Origin: Adenanthera pavonina
Lineage: Eukaryota; Streptophyta; Magnoliopsida; Fabales; Fabaceae
Assembly: GCA_026686845.1 (NCBI GenBank)
Contig: JAIVEN010000016.1
Location: 6,217,501 to 6,281,500 of the forward strand
DNA: 64,000 nucleotides
Reading direction: 5' to 3'
A program made the translations under genes and the position numbers. The notes below the pieces were generated by a model. It was not told the DNA's origin. It was given only the letters and a program-made list of their open reading frames with translations, and ran no database searches. Shown one piece after another: positions 12,224-24,423 of this stretch (within the stretch, counting starts at the first letter, position 1; each line of letters begins with the position of its first letter).

Positions 12224-15200
12224 TCATTTCTCTTCATAGTTGGCTTCCTCATCTTGTATCTCCCCATATTTGACGCTGCCGCCCTCTAATGCACCCTCAG
12301 ATTCAGACATTTGTGGGATCCTTTGTACCTCATCAGACATGTCTGAAGGAGCCACTGACTGATCATCTGACACCTGTTCCTTCGGGACTGATGGTTTTGG
12401 GCGCCTGATGGCTTCAGCAGCCTCCGCCATTGCTATGGGAGGAGGCTGAGGGGGAACCCATGAACGGCTGACTGGTTGCTGACTGGATTGAGCACCATTA
12501 GATTCAGCATTATGCTCATATCCATTCTCGATTTCTTGGATTCTGACATTTTTCCTGAGCCACCATGGTACTGGTGTATCACCATTTGATGATTGATTGG
12601 TGTCTCGAGCCTTAGAAATTAAGTCCTCACCATTTGATCGAATGGTGTTTGCCATAGAAATCAACTCGTCTTCACTTACTAGAGGCCTGTGCACTTCAGG
12701 ATAGGTGTTTTGCACCTGATCGAGCTCCCAAGGCTAATCATGAACAACTAGTCAGTCTCACATGGGCATTAAACCATTGAAAAAGGAAAGCTAAGAAACA
12801 TGTATGTTTCCTAAATTTTCACAAGAATTACCATGAGTGCTTAAGCTATCATCTGGATTAATTTGAAGCAACTTCCATATGGCTCAAAACCAAGACATCT
12901 TTTAAATCAAATACATGATAACCTTCAGTTTAGCCAGTGAATAACACGTGCAAGGCTATAAATGATTTACTTTTTCAATTACTTCAAGTTTTAATTCCTA
13001 TCTCAGCTTAAATAGACTACAATATCACTGGTGGCTAACAGGAACGAGATATTTCAGATGCATAGGCAGTACGTTCAAGCAATGAGAGTATGTGGCTCTT
13101 CATCAAACATAACAAAATCAAGCCAATTCCATTAGAAAATCAGGATCTCTCATCCACGCATGCCTATTGCCAAATCAATCTAAATCGTTTAAACAATAGA
13201 TAATTATTGTCAATTGCATCAGAATACAATCAAATATTTATGTAAAATTTAGATGTTACAACCATGCCATAATATCAATTAGGAAACAGATAAATTACTA
13301 GATCAACTGCACTTTCCTAGATGGTGCAGTTATCTTCACACGACATGTTGAACTCAGATTGTCAGAATCTAGAAACCATCATGCCTAGCAAAATGCAAAT
13401 TGATTTGTTGACAGAAACTCTGAGAAAATAAACCCTGATTCTAGATGTTAAGCGAGGATCTGATAATAGTTGATCAGGATTAGGGGTAATTGAAACCCAG
13501 TGAGAAACAAAAGTAACCCTGAGTCTCTGACCACTTAAAGGGCTCAACCCAGTAATCCAATTTGCACACCACAGTTAGATCTTGCATCACATATTTATTA
13601 TATTATTAAATGTCACTACAAATAAATTCGTGAAAAATGTCACTCCAAAAAGTTGCTTTATATTAAATCAATGAAGCAGAGCTAGGTTTGAAAAACTTGT
13701 AAACTTTTAGGTATGCAAGTGCAAGATATATTCATCCAATACAGAAAGCATAAAGATTTACTCTGATATTAGAAGGCCTTTCTCCTCTTTGGACCATGGC
13801 CATCATCTGCAAAATATAATAGTATAAACCAATCAAAATATTTTGATATATTAAGACAGAGTTACACTGCATAAGAGATGTAACAATTCCATCAAATATG
13901 AAGAAAATAGAAACAATATATTGAAAGATTAACTTTCAGGTAATGGTCAATGCTGAGGTACCAAACGATTAATTTACCCCACAAGAGGAGCTATGCATGA
14001 GAAAGTCCAAGTGTAACTTTCAAATATTTGATTCCTTACAAAGCCCACCTACCAAACAGCAGAGATCTAGTTGGCCCAAAAAAAAAAAAAAAGAAAAAAG
14101 ACAAGACAGATCTCAAATCAACTAGATACAGAAGGGAGAGCTGGAGAAAGAGCCACAGATTTTTTTGTTTATCAGTGCTTTTTTTTTTTCTGGGTGGAAT
14201 TATTGGTGCTTATTTTATTCCTCAGAAAAATGGAACATACAGGCTAGCAACACCTATAAAACTCTAGGGATCTGGCCAAGTTACAGCAGCATAAGAAAAG
14301 GAAAAAAAATATTTACATCAAAGCCAAAATAACGGGAAGGTAATAAGGCAAGAAAGAGTTGACTCCTACTCTAAAATCCCCTTAAAAACACGCGCACAAG
14401 AACGGAAATCCATGGGAATGTCTATTAAAAACTATGTCCGAACAGGAGAGAATAAATGGATACCAACAGTTACAATATACTAGAAGATATTTATTTTCAA
14501 AACTAACAAAGGTATCTGGGAGCGGAAGTTCAGACTTCTTGATTTTTAAAGAGTCAATAACCATACAGTAACTAAAGGAGGGACCAAAAACCAAATGACA
14601 ACAGCTTACGTCCATAGATGACTTCGGAGGAGGAGCAGTAGCTGGTTCAACAGAAGCAGGTGGTGATGAAGATCTCACTGGCCATGGCAATCAAGTTAAA
14701 TGGAAGATTCGGAAATTACTTAAGATTTAAATTAATCACTGTATAACAACCTGAATGCATGTCATACTCCCTCTTGCCATTCACAATAACTTGCTGTAAA
14801 TATCAAAAAAGAAGAAAATACATTAAATTCACCAAAAGACAAGTCAAATGAGTATCAAAGAAGTTGTGACAAAAATTATTAGAGAAACATTCTCCTTCAA
14901 TGTATGTGTGTGTGTCTAACCTTTGAGCTTGCTTGAGTGACTTGATATTCTTGCTCTGAAAGAGAGGCTCCACTTGAGGCTATTATTTATGCCATAGTTT
15001 GGCAGAAACAGAGGATAATCAATAAGAACTTAAAATTAAGTAACTGTAAATCATCTTCTGAATAAGTGTGCTAGACTTTCTGACATGAAAAGCTACAAAT
15101 TCCTTTTCAGGATGTCCCAATGCATGAAATGAAAATGGAATTCAATGGGGTCACGAGCTTCCTGGCAAAGCTTATGAAGCTAATAATCTGGATAGAATTG

Positions 15201-17749
15201 TTAAATTGAAGTGTTTGTGAAAGCACCGGGTTCACAATGCATAAGCCCAGACAATCACCATGATACAATAACATGCAATCCTAACAAATACCCAAGGGCT
15301 ATTGGCAAGTCATGAACCAAAAGTTTCATAAAATAAATATAGCATGATTAAACTGATTATTATAACCTGATAGATTAATCAAAATTTCCTAGTACCTTCC
15401 AATCTTTTTATTGCATTAGTCATTAACTTCATTTGCTGCACTTGCTCGTCTAAATGGCTCACATATTCCTCAAAGTATTTCCTCTCTGCAGATTATAAAA
15501 TCAGATGCAGCATTTATTGAAAATATTACTCAGAACAAAGGATGCCAGGCATAAATGTGGGCAAATAAAATCTCCAAAATTTTATAGCATAAAATTGAAT
15601 TTATACTCAACCAACCTTCACTTTTTGAAGTCAGTATTCCCCGGCTTACTTTTGCCATTTCAGCAGCTGCAGCTGCAGCTGCTTTTGCAGCCTGCGCAGC
15701 TTCTTCTGCCAACGTAGGTTTTGAGTCAGTTCTATTCAACTGGTCATCTTCATCTTCTAAGACAACCTTGCGTATCCAAGATTTTAACCGAGGAAGAATG
15801 GAATTCTAAAACATGGAGTAGGTTTTCAGATTGTTAAGTGTGGTTCAAACCAATATGTATTAAAGCTTATGCATATAGCAAGACATTAAATAAGGTAAAC
15901 ACAATGATATAGATGCAATAACAAACTGAACATGGCACTGCAAAATGCCCTTTATGTGTTAGAATACCAGTCCAGAAGGCATCAGAGATAGGTCAGCCGT
16001 ATATACCTTAATTAGTACAGCTGTACCAGCACCTGAAGCGGCCAGTAATCCAACAGCAATAAGGGCATGGGACCAGTGAAATCTAGAGAGAGATAAGGTT
16101 CCTGATGAAGTAGTGGTACCAACAGAAACGGATGCACCAGGCTGCAAAGTCTGTGGCTGAGCTTGTTGCTGAACATTTGGTGATGGCTTCAGCTGGCCAT
16201 CTGTGAGTATCACAACAAACAAGGTAAGAAATGCAAATGAGTCAGGAATCAACTGATATCTTATTGAGAAAAAAAAAATAATGGTGATTTTACTAGCTGT
16301 CTTAGTCAAATAAGGGATGAAAGAAGAAACAAAATAAGAAAGACCCAACTGCAACTTCAACATTATACACTTCACCTTGATTTACACCAGTTTGCACACT
16401 TGGAGGTGAATCCTAGAATTACAATGAAATTAAGGATTAAAACAGTTAAACAAACATGACAATGAGAATCAATTGAACAGGTTGCGCAGAAATAAATGAA
16501 AATAGTAAGGCAGAAAAATTAGTGGGCCTGATTAAACAACTAGCTTACTGGCACATGGCGAAAAGCTTCATCTATCTCCTCCTTTGTGAGGCCCTTCTTT
16601 TCTAGAAAAGAACGCCTGTAGATGACAGGGGAACCTTTAACTTTTGGGTGTGACAGAAATTTCACAGCATTCTGGACTTGTTCCTCCCGCATTGGTTGTG
16701 AGTTCACAAAGACCGATGTTGTTGAGCTCTGTTTAACGGACTCTGTGGCATTTTGCTGATCCACATTGGTTGGTTGCACAATTTCAGCACCTAAACCCCA
16801 AAAAAGGCGAACCAATGATTCAATTTTTATCACATCTAAAATATTGTAACTTACAACTTATCCAAAACACTCTGCCAGAAAGTCCAATCAGGCATGAAAG
16901 AATTCAACAGGACACAGTAGGAGAACATGAGAAGGAAACTGACTTTTGAATTATAAGAAAAGGTGCCTTTCATACAGAAAACTTAAGAAATAAAAATAAA
17001 GAGTCAGCTTATGATTATTTAGCATGCTTTAGAAAGAGACTTTGTTTCCTTCTTAAAAGCTTAGTGTAATATATTTTCCCTCTAACTTTCGTGTAAAGCA
17101 GGGACCAGTCTCAAATGACAAGCATATAAAGTAGCCTAGTCCTTCATATCATGCTCCGTAGTTAAAGAAACGAAAATACAGTGAGACATCGATTCATTCC
17201 ACGCTGTCTAAAGCAGATGCGCATCGTCCGTCTCCACTCTCCAACATATGTCTCCCTCTTTTCCAAACAAGAAGAAAACGGTACTCCATGCTTCAACACA
17301 GTCAAAAAGATAACTTGTCTATGTTACTAACTGATACAAGTCAGTGGTTGGCGTCCTTCCTGAATCTATGAAGGGTAATTCTCCTAGCTAAACCTTTGTC
17401 TTTCTCCAAGGACAGCAGTAAACAGTTTGCCAAGGCTCTCATTAAGAAAATTTAATGAGAAGTCCAATTCTATCTCATAAAATAATTTGAGCAAACATAT
17501 GTTAACAAAATAACAAAAAGACGTTCTGTACAAAGTTAAGTTGAATTTGGGCGCATGACTTTTCTTGTTGCAAGTTAGGATTATTAGAAAAACAAAAAAA
17601 AAAACAAGCCAGTATTGAGACTATAATAAACAACATAAAGGGTGTCAGACATAGAAATGCAGGAATTAGCTAAATGCTTGCCGTTTCACACCTGGGTTTT
17701 GAAGTTTGTGATCAGTAGCATTGGGAGGAGCATCCGACTGGGTGGTCAT
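12224..17749 (-). CDS. PEX14: Peroxin-14, peroxisomal import docking protein
   Basis: PEX14 docks the PEX5/PEX7 cargo receptors at the peroxisomal membrane with PEX13. Twelve exons can be drawn: 17692-17749, 16549-16790, 16376-16412, 16007-16200, 15616-15805, 15396-15485, 14921-14979, 14751-14793, 14610-14677, 13762-13806, about 13434-13526, and 12224-12733. They give 542 codons plus stop; Arabidopsis PEX14 has 507 aa. Residues 54-100 (REEQVQNAVKFLSHPKV to the DEAFRHVP end) form the conserved N-terminal PEX14 domain that binds PEX5. Residues 154-177 are a hydrophobic Ala/Gly-rich membrane segment (HALIAVGLLAASGAG). An Ala-rich coiled coil (EEAAQAAKAAAAAAAEMAKV) follows. The C-terminal region has the plant-typical MMAMVQRGERPSNIR, SWVPPQPPPIAMAEAAEAI and an acidic end. 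The eleventh exon is diverged and its acceptor is uncertain; all other junctions keep frame. It starts at ATG 17749. Confidence 0.93.
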
Positions 17750-18049
17750 GTTCACCTCGCAGTTCTAAACTCCTGAAGGACAGAAATCATTAGATAAAAG
17801 AAATTGAACTCCCAAGCGTAGAGAGAACAAGAAATAGAGATGTTAATTCTCACCGGAGCCGACGGAGAGGTCAACGAAGCGAGAATTCCGATTAGTAAAA
17901 GGACGGACCAGCGGTAGAGCAAGATGGGGATTTGATAATCCCGAAGCGTATCTACTGCGAAAGACGCCAAAACGATGCGGATAAGTCCGCATTTTAAGTA
18001 ACAACACGTCACTCTTGCTTTCCTAATATAAAGCAATTTCAATAATTTT

Positions 18050-19053
18050 ATTAAAAAATATTTTATTATATCATTAAAATTATTTTAAAAATAATATAAC
18101 TTTCACCTTTATCCATAATAAATATCATAAACTTAAATAATTAATTTTTCTCACATAATTAAATAAATATATTTTAAAATAAAATAATTGATATTCTAAA
18201 AATTTATGAAATTTGAGTTATATACAATACTATTAAAAGTTAGAAAAATCACTATTAAATCTCAAAACATGAAAATATTTATTTAAAGGTTCCAACACTA
18301 AAAAATATTACACCTAAATTTTATGGTCAAAATCAATATAAAATCCTAAAAAATAAGTATAAAATCAAAAAAAATGAGTATAAAAAATTTTAATATTGAA
18401 TATAAAATTATGCTTGAATATTTTATACTCATACACCATGATTTTATATTCAACACTCAATTTTTTTATATTCATTTTTTAAAATCTGGGTCTTAAGTAT
18501 AATATTTTTTAATATTAAAACTTCAAGCAAATATTTCCATATTTTAATATTTTTTTAGTGATTTTCCCATCAAAGTTTCTAAAACAGTATATAATAGAAA
18601 AAAAGTGAGGGAGTACGTCCCTATCTCTTTGATTTTCAGCCTCTCAAACCTTTTCTACTTTCGTCTTTTTCGCTGAATGTATCTCTTCTTTTAAAGTGTT
18701 CTAACTGACATAAGCACGAAGTCAAGGTTTAACTTGATTTAATTTTAACCTATGTGAGATCTAATTGAAGTCTCTAGTTTCCGGTTACAAAAAAATTTCC
18801 AATCGCTTCCAGGGAATCAACTGGGAAAAAAATGAAAAGAAATGGGTCCCATGCCACTCCGAAGGCTATCAATTTCATGTTTCCATTGAAATGTGCAGTC
18901 ACTTCATGAAATTACATGCACTGCAACATTTTTTATCTACAGTAACATTTTTCATTGCAACCATTATAAAAATGTTACCTAATATATAAATAGATAATAT
19001 TTTTAAACTATTGTATTTTAATTTTAGAAATAGGCAACAAAATATTAAGTAAC
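18050..19053. other. AT-rich spacer upstream of PEX14
   Basis: No coding support. From about 18760 the sequence changes character and carries several GTTAC/GTAAC motifs (for example near 18784, 18942, 18974 and 19049). These continue right after the LTR element at 24419-24515, so the element split a pre-existing repeat-like segment. Confidence 0.5.
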
Positions 19054-20163
19054 TGATAGAAATCTAAGAGGCATTCAAAAGATTCATAGCTACTCGTGAA
19101 AAGAGCTCATTTATCTTGATGAATTCATAATGTCTCCAAGACCTAATTCAAGGTCAAGCATGGTGTTTCCAAGTCTCAATTCAAGTTCAAATGAATTGAT
19201 CAATCAAAAGATCATGCTTTAGAGAGTTCATGGATAAAAGAGATATTCAAGAGCTTACAAAAACAATTTGGAGCCTATGTTATCACAATAAAGACCCAAA
19301 GACCTAATATGCACATAAAGAAGTCCAATGGAGCCTTAATAGTTCATATTCAAGCCCAAATGCAAGCTCTTCTAGCCCATTGAATTAATTTAACGTGAAT
19401 AGTATTTTTGGTTCATTAATTAGTTGTTTAATTGTGTTTTGTTTTATATTTAATTGGGCAAAACTAGAATTATTTAAATAAGCTCATTTGTTGAGTCTTT
19501 ATTGAGTTCCTAATTGTATTTCCAATGGCCCAAATTAGTATTTTAAGTGTCTTAAGTCCATTATGACTACTTGACTCTCAAGTATATCATAAATTAGGTA
19601 TGTTTTTTAGTAAAAAAACATTTCTTTCTTTGTGACTCTTAAAAAGTGACGTTTTTAAAGTAATTTCCATATTTATTTAGTGTTATCTAGTATCTTCTAG
19701 GATGTTCTTATTTGATTAGCAAAATCTGAAATATTCTAGAGTGATTTAGTTTCCAAATAAGTGAGATTTTTACAATCTCATAAGATTTAGTCTCACAATT
19801 TAAGTAATTTTTGTCCCTTAGATTTAGAAATAATTAATTACCTATTTTATAAGATTCCTTAATCATTCTAGAGGATTCTAGGGGTCATTCTAAATATATG
19901 TATTTAGACCTGCGTTTTTTTTCAACAAGTTAAATAAGAATTATTTTCCTTCAATTCTCTTGTGTGAAGATTATCTGAATTTATGTTCTTTTGAAAACTC
20001 ATAACCTACCAACCGGAGTGATCGACCGAGTAGGCGTCATCATTAGAACTTAGGAATGAGTTTCTTTGGTTCTAGCACGTGATCATCAACTTGTTCTTGT
20101 TCGTGAGAACGTTTTCGCTGTATTTTCTAGTTTGCTTGATCATCCACCAAAAGAATCATATCA
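19054..20163 (+). repeat. 5' LTR of the gypsy-derived element
   Basis: 1110-bp copy of the sequence at 23311-24418, TG...CA bounded. Divergence from the partner is strongly uneven: many differences in the first 250 bp and in most of the last 200 bp, very few in the middle 650 bp. Confidence 0.93.
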
Positions 20164-20165
20164 GT

Positions 20166-20177
20166 TGGCATCAGAGC
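20166..20177 (+). other. Primer-binding site, tRNA-Met type
   Basis: TGGCATCAGAGC, two bases after the LTR end. It differs at one position from the complement of the 3' end of initiator tRNA-Met (TGGTATCAGAGC). Confidence 0.8.
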
Positions 20178-21339
20178 TCAGGTTTAAATTAAGGGTATTG
20201 TGTTCTTTGTGTCTCATTTCCCTTCTTTCACGTCTTCTTCTTGTGTCTTTATATTCGTCATTTTCCTTGTATCTTCTTAGGTCTAGATTTGTTTTTCGTT
20301 CTTCTTCTTTGTGGCATCTTGTTTGTGAGTGTCTGTGTTGCAAGTTTTCATTCTCATCATCTTCTCCTTCCCTCCACCTGTGGCTTTCTTAGTGTTGTTG
20401 TTATTTGTGTTTTGTATTGCTTGAGTCATACCATTCAATAAAAAAAAATTATCCAAAAAAAAGTGAAAAAAAAAGTGGATAGCACATTGAAAAAAAAAAG
20501 TGCTGAAAAGAAAAGAGAGAAAAAAAAATTCAGATTTGCTACTTTCTTTGGTTTCCTATTTCGTAGCATTACTTGATAATTAAGTTTAAGGCTACTACAA
20601 GTCATTGGAGGTTTCTCTATTGGTGAGATCTTTCCTACTTGCAACTCAAGTCATTTACTTTCCTAAGTTCTATTTCTTGAACGCCACTTTTTTTTCCTCT
20701 TTTATAACCTTCATATTTTGTATTGTTTCCTATTTTGTTCTTTCCATCCATTGTTATTCTAATTGTGTGTGTGTTTTTTTAAAGAGAATCAAGTCATTTA
20801 CTTAAGTGTCAAGTCATCTACTCGGACCCCTAAAGTAACGCCCTCCATCCCTTTTTCTGCTAATCCATCTTGTTTCTTATTCTTGTATTCCAAGTCTTCA
20901 TTTTGTCCTCCTAGTCTCTTTTGAATTTAATTTTTTTCTTGTTGTCTATATTTGAATTAAAATCTTTTTCTTGATTTATCTCTTGATTGATCACATTACA
21001 CATACATCTGATTTGAAAACTTATTTTTTCTAAATTTTTAATTGGTGATTGTTTGCTCTTATTTCCTAAACTTTGTTTGGTTTGGTTGCTTGAGTTTGAT
21101 TGAGAACATTTGCTATTCAGAATTTGAGCGGAAAAAGGCAAGAGTGATTAGATCTTTATAAAAGCCAAATTGAGTGAAACACGAGTGACTAACAATATTT
21201 TTTTGAGTGAAAAAAAAAAGTGAGGTGTGTGAATGTTGTGAGGTCCTTCTTTTTTTTGACTAATCATGGCAGGTGAAGATCTTAGTAATGATTCATCCTA
21301 AAAGGATTGGCTTTTGAGCATTTATGCATAACAGTTTCA

Positions 21340-21826
21340 TACTCGTCTTGTTGAAGGGAATAACGATAAAGCTTGCACTATGATCATTGATGCAGACATT
21401 CACAGAAACTATGCTAGTACTATACTAGTGGAGAAATTGGGGTTGCTTTGCATTGAGCATCTCAAGCCATACAAGATAATGACATGGATAGACTACGAAT
21501 ATGGAGAAATCGTGGTAGACAAGCAAGTATTAGTGTCCTTCTCCATTGGAAATTATTTTGATGAGGTGTGGTGCGATGTGGTGCCTATGGATACTCACTT
21601 GAAATTAGGCAAGCAATGGCAACATCAAAGGAGTGCTATTTATAGAAAGAGCAAAAATGATTTCCTTTTTGAAAAGGAAGGTCGAAAGTTCAAGCTAATC
21701 TCATTGACAGCGCAACAGATTTATGAAGATAAACTCAGGTTGTCAAAAAGAGAAATCAAAAGAAGGAAATCCAAGTTAAATAATCATCCTCAATTGAACC
21801 AAAAGAAAATATGTAGGCTTCCATAG
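21340..21826 (+). pseudogene. Ty3/gypsy aspartic-protease-like fragment
   Basis: The open frame contains ASTILVEKLGL, then KQVLVSFSIGNYFDEVWCDV, then VPMDTHLKLGKQWQ, and later TAQQIYED. This is the layout of plant gypsy protease segments (the IIDSGSCTNVAS, VLVSFSIGKY, VLCDVVPM..ILLGRPWQ and LTPQQV series). The catalytic D-S/T-G triplet is replaced by D-A-D, so it is unlikely to be active. No RT follows. Confidence 0.75.
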
Positions 21827-21849
21827 TTCAAAACTCATGTGAATCTTAT

Positions 21850-22185
21850 ATGGAGCAAAAAGATCAATTAGAGGATATAGCTTCTGCAACATCTACACTA
21901 GATGTTGAAACAAGAGATTCTACATCTAAAGGTATTTCTTATTCCCAAACATCTTGTGGTAATGACTCATGTGATAAATCAATTGGGTTGGAATGTGTTG
22001 ATTCCCACGAATTACATGAGGTTGAACATGAAAATCTGTCATCTTTAGATAAGGAGCCTAGTTTAGATGTTTTTAGTAGTATTATACTTGTTCCTAGTAA
22101 CGCTTATAATGTAGTTAATTTAGAGAGTAGTTCACATGCTTGTAATGAAGTTCCTCATATTGATATGGTGTTTGGGCAACCTTGA
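21850..22185 (+). other. Unassigned acidic/Ser-rich open frame inside the LTR element
   Basis: A 111-codon frame, rich in Ser, Asp and Glu, lies directly downstream of the protease-like fragment. It has no motif I recognise. It could be remnant spacer between protease and RT or a chance frame. A Lys/Arg-rich frame at 22243-22443 is low complexity (A-rich DNA) and I do not count it as a gene. Confidence 0.3.
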
Positions 22186-23029
22186 TTATTTGATGGGCAT
22201 GATAACCATAGTTCCTTTGTTATAGAAAAAGCCAATGAATGTTTGCATTATATTCAATCTTGTGAGGATCAGGAGGAAATCAAAAGTGAGCTCAAGAGAA
22301 AAAATAAAAGTATGAGTGGTAAAAATAAGAGAGAGAAAGAACGAGTGCAGAAAAATAAAAAAAGAAAAAAGAAAAGGAGTGAAAAGAAAAATGAGAAAAG
22401 AGTGAAAAATAGAAATAAAAGGAGAGAAAAAGTGAGATTGTGAGTATAGAAAATGATGTAATTGAAGTGCCAATAGAACTTGTGAGATGCTCTTTGGATG
22501 AAACTGAGGTAAAGGTATTCTTCACCAAACTTCTTTCTCATTCTTATTTTTCTTCATTGCATCTTTCTCTTCCTTCCTTCTATATTCCATATTTATGTTC
22601 TTTGAGTCTTTCATCTTTGTGTCGTGAGTCCAAAGTCTCTTATGAGTCTTTAGTGAATCAAAGTATTACCTTAGTGTCTTCTTCATCCATCTTTATTATG
22701 ATTTGCTTTATCAAGTCTTCTCTTGCATCTCCCTAATTTGTTTCATATTCTTTGTGTCTTATGTGTCTCATGAGTCAAGTGTACCCATATTTCTTTATTG
22801 GTCATGTATTCTTTTTCTTCCTTCTAGCTTGTCTTGCTTGATTATGGTCTTTCGTCTCATTGTATGTCAAGTTAGTTCACTTATTCTTATTTTAAATAGT
22901 GTCCTTCATTCATTACATGAGTCACATTTTACATGGGTCTTGTTATCATACTTCTTTACTTCACTCCATCCACTTGGTTTTATCTTGTTTCTAGAAGATG
23001 TTTGAAAGTTTGTTTTGCAGGTGTTTTAT

Positions 23030-23310
23030 GGTGAAAAGGTGTTGACTTGCTTCCCATTGTTGAGGCTTAAAGAACCAAGCTCTAGTTACTTCATCTTTGA
23101 TCCAGGAGATGGGTGTTGGTTAGAAATGAAGCTGCAGTTAAAAGTAAACATTGCCCTTCAAGTTTATGCAAGGATTAAAGAGAAACCATATCTATCCAAC
23201 TTAAAGGGTAAGCCTAATCATTATGATTTATTTGATGTTTTTAATTGTTCCCTCTCCTTTCATGCAGAATATGGAGATTCAAGAACGAATCCTTTCAAGA
23301 AGGGAAGAAA
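23030..23310 (+). pseudogene. Ty3/gypsy polyprotein C-terminal (integrase end) fragment
   Basis: The frame ending just before the right LTR includes ARIKEKPYLSNLKG, then DLFDVFNCSLSFHAEYGDSR and TNPFKKGRNDGN. Plant gypsy polyproteins end in a similar way (AYKIDLPGEY..SFNVADLSPF...DSRTNPFEEGGNDG). Only the last hundred or so residues remain. Confidence 0.7.
23297..23310 (+). other. Polypurine tract
   Basis: AAGAAGGGAAGAAA directly abuts the TGATGG start of the right LTR. This is the expected plus-strand primer site. Confidence 0.85.
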
Positions 23311-24418
23311 TGATGGAAATCTAAGAGGCATTCGAAAGATCCATAGCTACTCATGGAAAGAGCTCATTTATCTTGATGGATTCATAGTGTCTCCAACGCC
23401 TAATCCAAGGTCGAGCATGGTGTTTCCAAGTTTCAATTCAAGTTCAAATGAATTGATCCACCAAAAGATCATGCTTTGGAAAGTCCATGGATAAAAGAGA
23501 TATTCAAGAGTTTACAAGAGCAATTTGGAGCCTATTTTATCACAATGAAGACCCAAAGACCTAATATGCACATAAAGAAGTCCAATGGAGCCTTAATAGT
23601 TCATATTCAAGCCCAAATGCAAGCTCTTCTAGCCCATTGAATTAATTTAACGTGAATAGTATTTTTGGTTCATTAATTAGTTGTTTAATTGTGTTTTGTT
23701 TTATATTTAATTGGGCAAAACTAGAATTATTTAAATAAGCTCATTTGTTGAGTCTTTATTGAGTTCCTAATTGTATTTCCAATGGCCCAAATTAGTATTT
23801 TAAGTGTCTTAAGTCCATTATGACTACTTGACTCTCAAGTATATCATAAATTAGGTATGTTTTTTAGTAAAAAAACACTTCTTTCTTTGTGACTCTTAAA
23901 AAGTGACGTTTTTAAAGTAATTTCCATATTTATTTAGTGTTATCTAGTATCTTCTAGGATGTTCTTATTTGATTAGCAAAATCTGAAATATTCTAGAGTG
24001 ATTTAGTTTCCAAATAAGTGAGATTTTTACAATCTCATAAGATTTAGTCTCACAATTTAAGTAATTTTTATCCCTTAGATTTAGGAATAATTAATTACCT
24101 ATTTTATAAGATTCCTTAATCATTCTAGAGGATTCTATGGGTCATTCTAAATATATGTATTTAGACCTGCATTTTTTTAACAAGTTAAATAAGAATTATT
24201 TTCCTTCAATTCTCTTGTGTGAGGATTATCTGAATTTATATTTTCTTAAGAACTCGTGACCTACCAACTTGAGTGATCGACCTAGTGGGCGCCATCATTA
24301 GAGCTTAGGAACAAGTTTTCTTGGTTCTAGCACGTGATCATCAACTTGTTCTTGTTCGTGAGAACGTTTTCGCTGTATTTTCTAGTTTGCTTGGTAATCC
24401 ATCAAGAGGGTCATATCA
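23311..24418 (+). repeat. 3' LTR of the gypsy-derived element
   Basis: 1108-bp partner of 19054-20163, followed directly by the GTAAC target duplication. Confidence 0.93.
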
Positions 24419-24423
24419 GTAAC

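Larger units (their letters stand above)
19054..24418 (+). mobile_element. Non-autonomous LTR retrotransposon, Ty3/gypsy-derived
   Basis: The two long direct repeats (19054-20163 and 23311-24418) both start TGAT and end ATATCA. They are flanked by the perfect 5-bp duplication GTAAC at 19049-19053 and 24419-24423. A tRNA-Met-type primer site follows the left LTR, and a polypurine tract precedes the right one. The interior is only about 3.1 kb. It holds a protease-like segment and the last stretch of a gypsy polyprotein, but no reverse transcriptase, RNase H or full integrase. The element must therefore have been moved by enzymes from a relative. Confidence 0.93.

Noticed and set aside
17752..18042. 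96-codon frame directly upstream of PEX14 on the same strand
   Set aside because: It overlaps the presumed PEX14 promoter and 5' leader, has no motif, and ends without linking to the PEX14 frame.
20161..20343. Open frames on both strands in the T/C-rich part of the gypsy-derived element
   Set aside because: Low-complexity composition and no motif. They overlap the primer-site region and are explained by the retrotransposon leader.
22243..22541. Overlapping Lys/Arg-rich and Phe/Leu/Ser-rich frames
   Set aside because: They are the two strands of one A/G-rich stretch, so the apparent proteins are compositional artefacts.
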